Source of the DNA: Stomorhina lunata
Taxonomy: Eukaryota > Arthropoda > Insecta > Diptera > Rhiniidae
Length of the DNA: 64,000 bases
Direction of reading: 5' to 3'
NCBI GenBank assembly: GCA_933228675.1
Contig: OW121741.1
Span: forward strand, 112,090,361-112,154,360
Below are positions 11,809-21,919 of the stretch, in pieces. The position numbers and the translations under genes were made by a program. Within the stretch, counting starts at the first letter, position 1. Each line of letters starts with the position of its first letter. The notes beneath the pieces are model-generated. The model was not told the origin of the DNA. It saw only the letters and a program-made list of their open reading frames with translations, and did no database searches.

Positions 11809-12856
11809 TTAATGTTTAAATATGATTTCGGGCATGTGGCCGCCGCGGCTGGCTCGATTAAAGCCAATTCTACAGGTCCAATTTTCAACTACTTTTTCGA
11901 GCATATGGGGCCGTATGTTGGCAATAATGCCACGAATGTTGGCATCCAAGTCCCCTAACGTTTCTGGTTTGTTGGCGTAGACGAGCGACTTCACATATCC
12001 CCAAAGAAAATAATCCAGTGGTGTCAAATCGCACGATCTTGGTGGCCAATTGACAGGTCCATTCCGCGAAATTATGCGCTCATCGAATGTTTCCTTCAAT
12101 AAATCAATTGTAACGTGCGCTGTGTGGCATGTGGCGCCGTCTTGTTGAAACCACAACTCATCCACATTCATGCCATCCAATTGGGGAACAAAATAGTCGG
12201 TTATCATGGCTCTATACCGGTCTCCATTTATGGTAACTGACTCTCCAGCATTATTTCGGAAGAAGTATGGCCCAATGACTCCACCAGCCCATAGAGCACA
12301 CCAAACAGTCAGTTTTTGTGGATGTAATGGCGTCTCAAGGGTCTCATGTGGATTCTCTTCACTCCAAATGCGGCAATTTTGCTTGTTGACGTAGCCATTC
12401 AACCAAAAATGAGCCTCATCACTGAACAAAATTTTGCGATGAAAATCAGCATCGAGATCAATCTCATTTTCGGCCCATACACCAAAATCACGGCTTTAAT
12501 TCTTGCACAAGCTGGATCTTGTAAGGTCGCAAAATCTTCCATAAAGTTGATGGACAAAGCTCCAATTGCTGTGCACGGTGGCGAATCGATTCATTCGGGT
12601 CCTCTTCAACACTTTGCTCTACAGCGGCAATTGTTTCTTCGGTGCGCACTGTTCGACGTCGCTGCGGATGCGTATTATCACATAGAGTAAACGTAGTGCG
12701 AAAACGATCCATGGTTAACCGAATTAATTGCTCTGATGGACGATTATGTCGACCATAAAATGGACGGAGCTTGCGGAAAACTTCGCGAACTGAACCATTA
12801 TTTTCGAAATAAATTTGCACGATTTGCAAGCGTTGTTCTTTTGTCAACCTGTTCAT
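11809..12856 (-). pseudogene. DD41D mariner transposase, broken by a frameshift
   Basis: This is a cut-and-paste DNA transposase. The N-terminal segment (ATG at 12854-12856, stop at 12488-12490) has the paired helix-turn-helix DNA-binding region, starting MNRLTKEQRLQIVQIY and including RRRAQ-like and STLWKIL helices. The catalytic segment is open in another frame from about 12496 to the stop at 11809. Its aspartates are in SDEAHF (codon 12418-12420), QQDGATCHTA (12139-12141) and TPLDYFLWG (12013-12015). There are 92 residues between the first two and 41 between the last two, hence DD41D. The 3' end has GGHMPEIIF, typical of the family. The two frames meet at about 12488-12495, where a frameshift and probably loss of a few codons has occurred. 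The intact length would be about 345 residues, normal for mariner. I start at the ATG because the six upstream codons in frame open only with TTG. All catalytic aspartates are preserved, so the inactivation looks recent. Confidence 0.92.
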
Positions 12857-12937
12857 GATGAAATGGCAAACCAAACTAAATATTAATCACTTGACAGCTG
12901 ACAAAATGGCCGCCAGTTAAAAAAGTGATGTCAACTT

Positions 12938-12968
12938 AAAGTTCTATACCTCAATGAAAAACACCCGA
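12938..12968 (-). repeat. Right terminal inverted repeat of the mariner
   Basis: Inverse of the left end, ending CACCCGA directly before TA at 12969-12970. It lies about 80 bp upstream of the transposase ATG, where the promoter would be expected. Confidence 0.85.
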
Positions 12969-12970
12969 TA

Positions 12971-13439
12971 CATGGTTCGAGAGAACTAATCAATATAATC
13001 TCGAACATTATTGCCACGATACAATTATTTTTGTAAACAGTATTTGAGATAAATGTAAACGAATTGGGAATATTTTTCGAAACAGAAATAAATTATAATA
13101 TTTTTACGTTTTTCCTTTAAAAATGTGGAAGGAATTCTTTTTGAAAACAACCGAAAAAAAATTAAAACACTTTTTGTAGTTTTTGCAATCTTTTGAGTTA
13201 ATTACTTAAGCACACTTCACAAAATTGCTTTACAAATATTCTTAGTATCACTGTTCTCTTATACGCGCCTCAATTATAACTGTTCCATGATGTCAACAAT
13301 GCGGCTTACGAATGTTGGTGCATGTTCCAATACATCCTCACATGATCAAGAACACACTCACCCATTCGTTGTACAAATGGATTATCTGATTTGCACAAAG
13401 GGTTTAATAACTTAAAAATTCATGACAATATTTAACAAT
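12971..13439. other. AT-rich DNA, no recognised feature
   Basis: Unique-looking sequence between the mariner and a small A/T array. Nothing supported. Confidence 0.4.
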
Positions 13440-13770
13440 TTTAGATTTTTGTAAAATTTTTAAATAAAAAAAGTATTTTTCGATACAGACATTTTTTTAT
13501 AGAAACGCTTTTGATAAAAATATTTTTCTTTGGAATATTTTTCAATAAAAATTATTTTTTAAAGAAAATTTTTCGATAAAAATATTTTTCTGTAAACATT
13601 TTCTCAAAAAAATTTTTTTTATAGAAAAATTTTTGATAAAAAAAATATTCTTAGAAAAATTTTAGATTAAAAAATTTTCTATAGAAAAATTTTTGATAAA
13701 AAAATGTTTATAAAAAAATTGTCTGTAGAAAAATTTTTGAAAAAATATTTTTAAAAAAATGGAGTAAAAA
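13440..13770. repeat. Small degenerate A/T inverted-repeat array
   Basis: About 330 bp of loosely repeated GAAAAATTTTTGATAAAAA-type units with occasional CTATAG centres (about 13680). Spacing is irregular, near 30 bp. The design matches the larger A/T satellites but at low copy number and with strong decay. It could be a seed or a remnant of such an array. Confidence 0.65.
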
Positions 13771-13854
13771 GCTTTTTCTTTTAAACCATCAGAACTGCAG
13801 AATGCAAAAAATACCTATTTTAGTTAAAAATATAAAAAACGGCAACTTTGCAAA

Positions 13855-13990
13855 CGATTTGTTTGTTCTGAACTCTTTGTTCCGACCTCTGGATATGACA
13901 TATAAAATTCGGCATAGCAAAGTATAACACTCTTACTTACAGAATATATCACCCTTACTTAATTAGGCTCAGCTGAATATAATATTCTAG
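13855..13990 (+). mobile_element. 3' fragment of type-2 DINE-like repeat
   Basis: TATAAAATTCGGCATAGCAA followed by AGTATAACACTCTTACTT matches the 3' end of the copy at 23412-23869 (ATTCGGTACAGCCGAATATA, then ACACCCTTACTT). A second diverged version of the same tail (GCTCAGCTGAATATAATATT) follows at once. Only the end is recognisable. Confidence 0.5.
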
Positions 13991-15039
13991 CAGTACCGCT
14001 TATAGCATCTTTTCGAATCGACCACAATTGAATCGATTTATTGCAATTTATAATTATATACTTTTTTAAAAAGACAAATCCAAGTATCATACAATACAAA
14101 TTATTTAGAGGCGGTGTTGGTGTGTTTTTTTTATAATATGATTATTTTCGAAAAAAAACCAAAGTAAATAAAATAACAAAATCGATTAATCTCTTTAAAG
14201 CAAATGCAACAACAAAATCATTTTATTAAAAAGTCCCAGGCAGCAACAACATCCAAAGCACTTACTACTGGCAATATCACCAACAGCATCAGCAACATTC
14301 AATGACATTTGAATTGTTCAAACGCAAAATGTAATGAATTGATAACAGCGATCGAATCGGATAGATCGATCTTCTTTCTCTAGTTTTTAATGCTTTGATT
14401 TAGTTTTCGTTTTTTTTTTTATTTATTTTTTTTCTGTATTTCTATACAATTATTTTAAGTACATAATTTCAAATACGAAGTAAAAATATAATGTTGTATA
14501 TGGAAGAAATATTTTAGCATCTTCCTATAAGATTAACTTGAAGTGACAAGAAAAGATTTTATTTTCTTATCAGTATTTTTTAATTTTGCGGGTTTGAGAG
14601 AATATACATTTTTATTAGAGAGTTTTGTTTTCATCTTTGTTTAGAATGATACTCTCTAATGCTGTTAAATTTTAGAGGAATTTTAAAGCAAAATAAAAAT
14701 ATTTTGGTTGAGTGAAAGCTCGGTCGACTGGCACACGACCAAACTGAGTTGAGTTGACAACGGCAATAGGGGCAACTGTTTTATCAAAATAGGTGTTCTG
14801 TTGGGAAAACGTACAGCACATACCAATTTTTGGATGAACAAGTGTTTAAGCAAACAAAATTTTGGAATTTTGAATTCACATGAAATCCAAGAGCGGTCAC
14901 TGTCAACAGCTAGCGCTATTATCGATTATTAACTGACTTTTTTAGTTTGAAGTAAATGATCTAAACAACTTTTCCCAAAAACTATATTTTTTTGTAATTG
15001 GGCCCATTTTGCAATATTTTATGTCTTACAGTATGAAGC
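13991..15039. other. AT-rich DNA with a CAGCAACAACA-type stretch
   Basis: At 14205-14320 there are repeated CAACAACA and CAGCAACA motifs with higher G+C than the surroundings. Read as protein, the stretch gives short frames ended by stops, with no recognisable domain, so I do not call an exon. The rest is unremarkable. Confidence 0.4.
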
Positions 15040-15220
15040 GAATAAAATCGTCAGCCAGACGTATGGACGGACAGACATCGTTAAATCGACTCGGGAAGTG
15101 ATTCTTAGTCTATTGGTATACTTACAGGTGGGTCTAAGACCTAAGCATATATATCCCTATTTATACCCAACATCAAAAAAATGGGGGTATATTGAGATTG
15201 TCATTCCGTTTGTAATTTCC
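15040..15220 (+). mobile_element. Fragments of DINE-1-like repeats, truncated by piggyBac insertion
   Basis: The 3' part of a type-1 copy (GACGGACAGACATCGTTAAATC variants, GTATACTTACAGGTGGGTCT) runs directly into the 5' start of a type-2 copy (ACCCAACATCAAAAAAATGG, then GATTGTCATTCCGTTTGTAA). The type-2 sequence stops exactly at TTAA (15221), where the piggyBac element is inserted. Confidence 0.6.
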
Positions 15221-16739
15221 TTAACCCTTATGTCTACAACCACCTACCCGGGTATGTTTTTCATTTTCAACTTGATATATATTGGTCACCGAATTAGCTA
15301 TCGACTTGAAATTTTAAATATGCCCCTTAAATATAGTTTTTTAATGTTAAAAAAAATAATTTATTTTTTTTATTTTTTTGGAAAAAATCTACCAGTAGTT
15401 TTTGAGATTTACCCCTTTACCATACAACCGACATACCCGAGTATGCACGAAACAAATCAAACAATTTTTGGAGTGAAAATGAAAAAATATATACAAAATG
15501 CTCAATACATATGTCATTTACATATATATCGTTAAAAATAACATCTCTTTATAAAAAGAAGTTAAGTGGTTTTTTTCCATTTTTTTTTTGAGCATGTATG
15601 GCAAATGCTTACATTCTGCGAGTGTTCCGCACATACTGATCTTTGACATCCTTTTTGTAGATCTCCTTTTATTATACACATAGCAATTTCCTTTGTGCTT
15701 TCGGTGTCATCAACTTCTTCTGGAACAAATACTGAATCATTATTTGATTTTACTAAAATACACTCAACTATACAGCGTGATGAAAAATGCCTCATTATTT
15801 GAGGATCTTATGGACGGATCTGAAATTCCTTCATAGCTAATTGTTCACTAAGTTTTTGAAGTATAATTCTTCTACTGTTTGTAGAGGATTTAAGACCATC
15901 TTTACTATTATTGTAATCTAGCATCATAACTTTCTTTCGGTTTGCACCTTCAACTTTAATGTTGTAATGAGATGTGGACAAAAGCTCAACGGACTTGTTT
16001 TTTTTTTGGAAATATATAATTACTAAATCCAAAGACTAAAAATTCTACTTCTCTTTCTTTTGGATAATAAAATTTAGCCAAAACAAATGTTTGCCTTTTG
16101 TTGACGGTACCCAATGTTTTTTCCACCTTAAACGACTTGTTCACCCTGCTTTTTCCCTTTCTGCAGAAGGCACCAACTCAGTATTTAGCTGTCCCCTTAG
16201 TGGATAAGATGTAAGAGAATCACGAGCCCACCATACCTTTATCCCATATCTTGCCAGCTTCGAAGGAATATATCGCGTGAATCCAGTTCTACCACGGTGC
16301 GGACTGTGTTCATCAACAGTGATGTTAGATCCTGCTATGTAGTTGTTTTGTAGGTTTCTGTTTATCACCTGGAATACGGCTGTTAATTTATCACATTTCT
16401 TGCGATATTTCCGCCTATTGCCATTATCTAATCTTATAAAACGGCTTATAGCAAAAAAAAATCGTTAAAATTAGTTTTACATAAGTCAATTGCATGGACG
16501 AAATTTGAATGTCTGACGTCAGCAAGTAAAAGTGTTCCGAGAAGAATACTAATAAAAGTATTCCGATGCATCAAACGGCTTTCTTTTTTATGAAATGGGA
16601 TGCAAGGACTTTAATTTATTGATATAAACACAAAAAAGTTGTTCAATCTATACAAATTCTCTTATAAACTTTATGACATACCCGGATATGATGGTTGTAT
16701 ATATAACATAATTTTTTTGGTTGTAAACATAAAGGTTAA
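15221..16739 (-). mobile_element. Internally deleted piggyBac-like element with TTAA flanks
   Basis: TTAA at 15221-15224 and at 16736-16739 bracket the element, as expected for the piggyBac superfamily target. The ends match in inverted orientation: left CCCTTATGTCTACAACC, then ACCCGGGTATG; right (inverted) CCTTTATGTTTACAACC, then ATCCGGGTATG a little further in. The interior holds a decayed minus-strand transposase lacking its N-terminal half. Full elements are usually about 2.4 kb, so roughly 0.9 kb is missing. Because both ends remain, it could have been moved by an enzyme supplied elsewhere. The flanks are different DINE-like fragments. Confidence 0.85.
15562..16600 (-). pseudogene. piggyBac transposase remnant (C-terminal half)
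   Basis: Broken into pieces on the minus strand, in protein order. (1) About 16600-16450: GTLLLADVRHSNFVHAIDL, then AISRFIRLDN, the region before the catalytic core, with a frame change near 16450. (2) 16368-16144: NITVDEHSPHRGRTGF, where the D at 16312-16314 corresponds to the first catalytic aspartate, then YIPSKLARYGIKVWW. (3) About 16125-16033: TLGTVNKRQTFVLAKFYYP, which needs another frame. (4) 16032-15811: NKSVELLSTSHYNIK, then MMLDYNNSK. (5) 15795-15565: a C-terminal cysteine-rich segment with spaced C and H residues ending ICHTC, as in the family's zinc-binding tail. The second and third catalytic aspartates cannot be placed. Several stops and frameshifts make it non-functional. The family assignment rests on the VDE and YIPSKxxxYGIK motifs, the C-rich tail and the TTAA flanks. 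Confidence 0.88.
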
Positions 16740-17300
16740 TATTGAAATCGGTCTATATTTGACCATAGCTCCCATACAAACTTTTCTGCCAAAACGCACT
16801 AAATGAGACAAAAATGACTAAAACGCTCGTAAATCTCAAGATACTGAGAATTTTTTGAAGCAACTGTAATCAATTTGCTAAATTTCAAAGTAATCGGTTA
16901 AATTTCTGTACTAAATTTCGTTGAAATCGGTCCACATTTGACCATAGCTCCCATACAAACTCTTTTCTCAAAACGCACTTAATGAGACAAAATTTACTAA
17001 ATCGATCCTAAATCCGAAGACAATAAGAATTTTAAGTTTATTTTTTGCATACATAATTTTTGTAATAACTGTAATCAATTTGCCAGATTTCAGGATAATC
17101 GGCCCACATTTGACCCTTGCTCGCATATATGTAAGTCCAAATGACAGAAACAGCTTAAATGTATAAGTTTTGAGAATATGTTTGTATGATGGCAAAATTT
17201 AGCAAATATTTGTCTTTATACAGGAAAAAGAACACCTTTGACATTAGTGGTGAAGGGTATCGTAAAGTCGGGCTTGACCGACTATAGTACTTTCTTATTT
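16740..17300 (-). mobile_element. DINE-1-like element (type 1), minus strand, 5' portion
   Basis: Ends at the right with AGTGGTGAAGGGTATCG, CGGGCTTGACCGACTATAG and TACTTTCTTATTT, the inverse of the family's 5' end. It extends left through inverted copies of the internal phrase 'CCATAGCTCCCATACAAAC' (two occurrences) up to the TTAA of the piggyBac. The 3' part is missing. The short minus-strand open frame at 16968-17195 is a reading of the repeat. Confidence 0.7.
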
Positions 17301-19124
17301 ATTTTATGTATATTTGGCAGAAAAATTTGGTTGCGCCGCGGTTTTTTGGAAAGGGGACCTCGAAGCAATACCTAGTGGGAACCACTGTATTATTATAAAA
17401 GTTTGAATTTTAGTTATATGACAAGCAAATCATAATTCATAAACAAAATTTTTTTTGTATTAATTTTAATTCAAAAATCTCAAAACTATTTATGTATAAC
17501 GCTAAGCCCTAATACTAAAAGTGATGGTTTAGAATGAAATATAACGTATTCAAATTTATATTCTTATATAAAGGACAGCATACAAAGCTTTTTCTGTGTT
17601 TTTGCTACAATAATATTTCCTCAAACTGCCAATAAACTAAGCGCTTAATTATTCTTACGAAGATAATGGTTAACAAAATTATGTAAAGAACTTAAACTTT
17701 GAAATGTGACATTGTTAATTTTATGCGAAACGCACACGCATTGAGGCAGGCAGTCACGCACTTAAGGGTCTTCCCATATGTAAAATAAAATCTATTTTAA
17801 GCACTTGATACTCCCCTCCAGAAATAAAACGAACCCAACAACAAAAAAAATATAAGAAACAATTAACATTTACACATGTCAACAAATTAAAATAATAAAG
17901 TAAGCTTCAACAAAAAAAAAAATATTAAACACATTTTATTATTTTATGAATCATCAACTCAACGCCATAATCAACTCCAACGCAAAGTCACACACACACA
18001 CACACACACAAACGTACAGCAAAAGGAAATAATAATAGTAAGACTCTTTTGGTATTTATCGAAATTTGTCACGCATCAACTGGGGGATTCAGAAGCAAAT
18101 GCTTAAAACCAAAAGGAATAAATACAACAATGACATTAAGAATGATGATGAGACAAACGATTTTGTTTAATTTCATATCCTGTCGTCGTCTAGTTTTGAA
18201 CCCACCAAACCAACCAACAACCAACCACATCGTATAAAGTGTTATCAAACTAGATGAATAAGCAATTCCAGCAAAAAAACAACAAAAAATAAAAACGCCT
18301 GAATACATAGAAATTCTATGAAAAAAAAAAAAACTATGATATAGAAAAGAGAATGGAATTAACAAGTGGTTGGTAAAATTTTAATACCCCCAACATGACA
18401 GAAAGATTTGCACATTTAACAGAAATGAATAAATGAACAATACAAACGAACAAATAAATGACTAAATGTTCGTTCAGTTAAAAACTGAACTAAAAGAGTG
18501 AGTGAGTGAGTGAATAAATGTTATTTTGAAATAAAAAAAATCCAGAAACCAAAAAAAGAATCAAACAAATGAGACGAGATAAATGAAATTTTGTAAAGTT
18601 AAAGTTAAACACATTTTGTGGTTTATTATATTTAAGTCCTTTTCATTCACTCACTACAACCCACTTCCATTGCCGGTTACCCACCACAAAACCAACAACA
18701 AGTTGGGCCAGCACCAACAAAAAAAATGTGTATCAACTTCATCAGGATTCTCAACGAAACATCACCAAAACATTAACAAATGGAAATGGTAAAGAGCATA
18801 AACATACTGGTTAAAGGAAAAGTTATTTCCATTTTTCCTTGTCACCGGAAATTGAGTCAAATACACAATTTTTATGAAAGTGGAAACTTTCAGTTTTCAA
18901 TGAAAGCACATTATTCCTGATACCTACAAAAATGCACTACTTAAAGCTGAAATACTCATCCTTAATCAACAAAAACTAATAAAATTTAAGATTTTTATAG
19001 CAATATTCTGATCACAGCTCTAGTCAAAACCTTAATTCTAGTCGGATTACAGCTCCAGTATTGTTATATTATTTGACAGCCCTGTTCAAGATAGACAGAA
19101 AATATTTTGTCAAACTACAAATAA
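17301..19124. other. AT-rich DNA with (CA)n and simple repeats
   Basis: Contains a (CA)n tract at about 17991-18010 and a GTGAGTGAGTGAGTGAAT stretch near 18500. Open frames at 18049-18237, 18069-18365 (hydrophobic, minus strand) and 18583-18792 show no recognisable domain. I do not call genes here. Confidence 0.45.
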
Positions 19125-19402
19125 AACAAGTAAGAAAGTGCTATAGTCGGTCAAGCCCGACCAAACGATACCCATCACCACTAAGGTCATAGGTGTTATT
19201 TTTTCTGTATAAAGAAAAATATTTGCTAAAATTTGCCATCATACTAACATTTTCTCAAAACTTATATATTTAAGCTGTTTCCATCATTTTGACTTATAAG
19301 GGAGCTAGGGTCAAATGTGAACCGATTATCTCAAAATTTGGCAAATTAATTACAGTTTTTACAAAAATTATCTATGCAAAAAATAAACTTAAACTATCGG
19401 TC
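19125..19402 (+). mobile_element. DINE-1-like element (type 1), truncated 5' copy
   Basis: Starts AACAAGTAAGAAAGTGCTAT with GTCGGTCAAGCCCGACC, continues through GGAGCTAGGGTCAAATGTGA and stops shortly after AAAAATAAACTTAAACT. The 3' two thirds are missing. It lies just upstream of the TIR element starting at 19435. Confidence 0.7.
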
Positions 19403-19635
19403 AATATATCAGATCTTATGGGAATCAGTTCACATATACACTGGAACCTGTTTTTATGCGGTTACTCGGGACTGTACATAAAAAATCTTTTTAAAAAAAA
19501 TGTTTCTTCCTCGAAATTTTTGCAAGTGTTTAAATTAAATTAAAATATCGTTAGGCAAATGTTCATTTAGAAAAACTTTACAATAATTACTTCAACTTTA
19601 TTTGAAAAGTATGTATTACAAACATTAAACACATA

Positions 19636-20130
19636 TAGCCAATTCACTATGTCTACTAAAGTGCTAAATCTTAAAGTGTTATTTAGGGTCAAATAGTACT
19701 ACTGTAATCACCTGACGTATATTAACCATTGTATATTTTGATAGACGTCATACTACTGCACAGAAAAAGAAAAACAACAAGAACTTACCACATTGTCAGA
19801 TTCCATCTCCAAATTTGTATTATGTATTTGATTTCGATTTTTTTGTTAAAAAAAATTCGTAATTGTTTTTGTTTTAATTTTGGTGCGAAATTATCTGTCA
19901 ACAGAAAAAATTTGATAAGATCAATCATGCCAATTTTTTCAAACAAAAAACGCTGAAATATGAGCGTGGCATCACTGAATTAAATAGCACGGTGAGTAAA
20001 CATAGGTTTCAAAGTGATATTGTCATATAATATTTTTTAATGGGAAATACCAACAAAATTTCTATGACCGTCATAAATATTTATGACAATAGGACAATGG
20101 CACACAATAGCAGAGACTGTGAATTGGCTA
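19636..20130. mobile_element. Candidate 0.5-kb MITE-like element nested in the 19.4-21.9 kb element
   Basis: TAGCCAATTCACTATGTCTA at the left is matched by inverted sequence at the right (CAGAGACTGTGAATTGGCTA). The first 12 bases, TAGCCAATTCAC, are identical and the match is looser beyond. ATA lies outside both ends and could be the target duplication. The interior is AT-rich with an open frame (19729-19956) that shows no domain. Size and structure fit a non-autonomous DNA element; class unknown. Confidence 0.45.
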
Positions 20131-20387
20131 ATAGTTTTACATAAAGATTTTCTTATATTTAGATTCAACATCATCAAGAATTTGTATTTTGATGTGCTTT
20201 GGTTGTCCAATGTCACTATCGCTACTTAATTCATCGTCGATCTCAATCACATTCGTTGATAGTACTTATAATCAGTGAAAAGGCTTTGAGAGGATTGCAA
20301 GAAAATTAACTTTTTCATGTATTTATTTGTTTCGATCGCCAGCCATACAATATCTCAAATCAGTTTGAATAAATACCTTTAGAATAA

Positions 20388-20535
20388 AATATATATCATA
20401 TTAAAGGTCAAAGTCTTAGCTTTCCGTTCGTCTTTAATAACTTAAATAACATAATTTTACTTAATTTAGATTTTAGGCTAAATATACAAATATAAAAAGT
20501 TTATTTATATATCGATGAAAAGCTGAGGCTGAAAC
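20388..20535 (+). repeat. Direct repeat, left copy (partner at 21184-21392)
   Basis: Shares with 21184-21392 the phrases ATATCATATTAAAG, ATAATTTTACTTA and AAATTTAAG/ GGCTTAATAT-like variants in the same order, about 795 bp apart, with indels. The pair brackets the palindrome and family D repeat. Confidence 0.45.
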
Positions 20536-20589
20536 ATTTAGTTTGGTATATATTTTTTTGTAAAAGTAATTATTAATGAGAAGATAAAT

Positions 20590-20641
20590 AAAAAAATTAT
20601 AAAAGTTCAGATATATATATCTGAACTTTTATAATTTTTTT
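20590..20641. repeat. 52-bp perfect palindrome
   Basis: The 26 bases of the left half, including AAAAGTTCAGATATA, are mirrored exactly in the right half (TATATCTGAACTTTT and so on), with no spacer. Such a sequence can extrude a cruciform or form a long RNA hairpin. No coding role. Confidence 0.95.
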
Positions 20642-20644
20642 GTT

Positions 20645-21022
20645 TTTTAACGAGATATATATCAAACAATGCGAAATTGAAAGATCTACAAATCTTTGTC
20701 TATTTTTTTAAATTTCTTTGAGGCGGCCAAAAAATATGAGGAAAAAATTAAAAAGTGGCAAAAACGAGCTTCAAATTTTGGCGGCCATTAAGTAGTATTA
20801 GAAGTGACAAAATTAAAATTTAGAGACACCACGCCCTAAGTGTGGAGTCTATTTCGTAGAACAACAACTTGGGTTCAAATATTAAAACAAATGCAGGAGA
20901 AGACGAAATATGAAAAAAAACTTGAATGCTTCAATCGATTTTTTAACGTTTTTTTTTTTAATTTGCATGCCAATTACGCTTAGAAGCGCAAATTTGCGCA
21001 ACTAAGATATCGTGTTCAGTAT
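20645..21022 (+). repeat. Dispersed repeat family D, copy 2
   Basis: Homologous to 7640-7999 in the same order and orientation (AAGTAGTATTAGAAGTGAC, GTCTATTTCGTAGAACAAC, TTTGCATGCCAAT, GCTTAGAAGCGCAAA). It contains an extra CACCACGCCCTAAGTG segment where copy 1 has GGTAATGGAGGG. Confidence 0.75.
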
Positions 21023-21183
21023 ACAGAAGTTTTTGCGAGTTCAAGATCTTTAATTAGATTTTCCGAACTCCTAAGAGTACAAAAATTATTCGAGTTGAAA
21101 GTCGGTTTCAAAGGAATAAAAACTGTTTGATTTTTGCCCATATATATGTATATATTTTCTCTTCAATAAATGAATTTACACAA

Positions 21184-21392
21184 AATGTATATCATATTAA
21201 AGACCAAAGGTTTTGGCTTTAATCGGTATATAGAACAGCGGCAAATATATGTGTGTTTTGCCTCAAATCTAAAATTAATAAAACAAGATAATTTAAGTTA
21301 TTTTGTACAATATGACTATAATTTTACTTATTTAAGACTTAAGGCTTAATATGCAAACAAATGCAGCCAATTAATATATGAATGGAAAGCTA
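21184..21392 (+). repeat. Direct repeat, right copy (partner at 20388-20535)
   Basis: Diverged second copy of the segment described at 20388-20535, on the far side of the family D repeat. Confidence 0.45.
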
Positions 21393-21919
21393 ACTCCTTA
21401 CCCTTTAATGTGATACACCACAACTTTTAATTTTATTTTTTATACGCAAAAACAAATAAAAAGAATACACAATATATTGTTTCTTAGAAAGGTCGGTGTA
21501 TCGGTGTGTTGCTTAGCGAGCTAATATTGATATAGGTGCAGTTCCGTATAAAAATTCGTCAAGATGAAAAATACTCTTTAGTCTTCCACTTATCGCGGTG
21601 ATGATCTCCGCCGATTAAAAATTAATTTGATTTATCGAATGGTTGTTGCGATGTTGTTCACCAAATACAGTCTAACTAACTCTGATATCATTTAAGGAGT
21701 ATGGATAAAAGCTTTCAAATTAGGAATAATTGTACAATTGTTCGTGGTGATTTCGCATTAATAGTTTGGGTTATGTGACAGACTAGTATTGAGGTTTCTA
21801 ATTGCATATAACAAAGATTGTTTGAAGTCACATAAAAAAAATACCACGCATAAAAAAAGTCGCACAAATCTAGATCGCACAAAAAAACACCGCACAAAAA
21901 CAGGTTCCAGTGTATACGA

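Larger units (their letters stand above)
11703..12968 (-). mobile_element. DD41D-type mariner element, nearly complete
   Basis: A 1.27-kb element bounded by TA on both sides (11701-11702 and 12969-12970), the expected target duplication of IS630/Tc1/mariner elements. Imperfect terminal inverted repeats of about 29-31 bp lie at 11703-11733 and 12938-12968, sharing GGGTGTTTT and GAGGTATAGAACTT. It carries a single minus-strand transposase gene that fills most of the element. The length and architecture are those of a standard mariner. The gene has one frameshift, so this copy is probably not autonomous, but it is by far the best-preserved transposon here. It sits just beyond the type-2 DINE-like repeat. 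Confidence 0.9.
19435..21916. mobile_element. 2.5-kb element with 26-bp terminal inverted repeats
   Basis: ATACACTGGAACCTGTTTTT followed by ATGCGGT at 19436-19462 is matched in inverted orientation at about 21890-21915, where one position differs (A to G). Beyond that the right end repeats GTGCG-type motifs. TATA or TA abuts both CACTG ends and may be the target duplication. The interior has no recognisable transposase. It contains a nested 0.5-kb element (19636-20130), a long direct repeat pair, family D repeat and a perfect palindrome. The end sequence is similar to the ends of the element at 25236-28480 (CACCTGTACCTCGGTTTACG). Superfamily unknown. Confidence 0.6.

Noticed and set aside
14205..14320. 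CAGCAACA-rich stretch as a possible exon with polyglutamine
   Set aside because: All frames are short and ended by stops; there is no consistent coding reading.
18069..18365. 98-codon hydrophobic frame on the minus strand with membrane-like segments
   Set aside because: Hydrophobicity follows from T-rich DNA, there is no homology I recognise, and a poly-A run lies inside.
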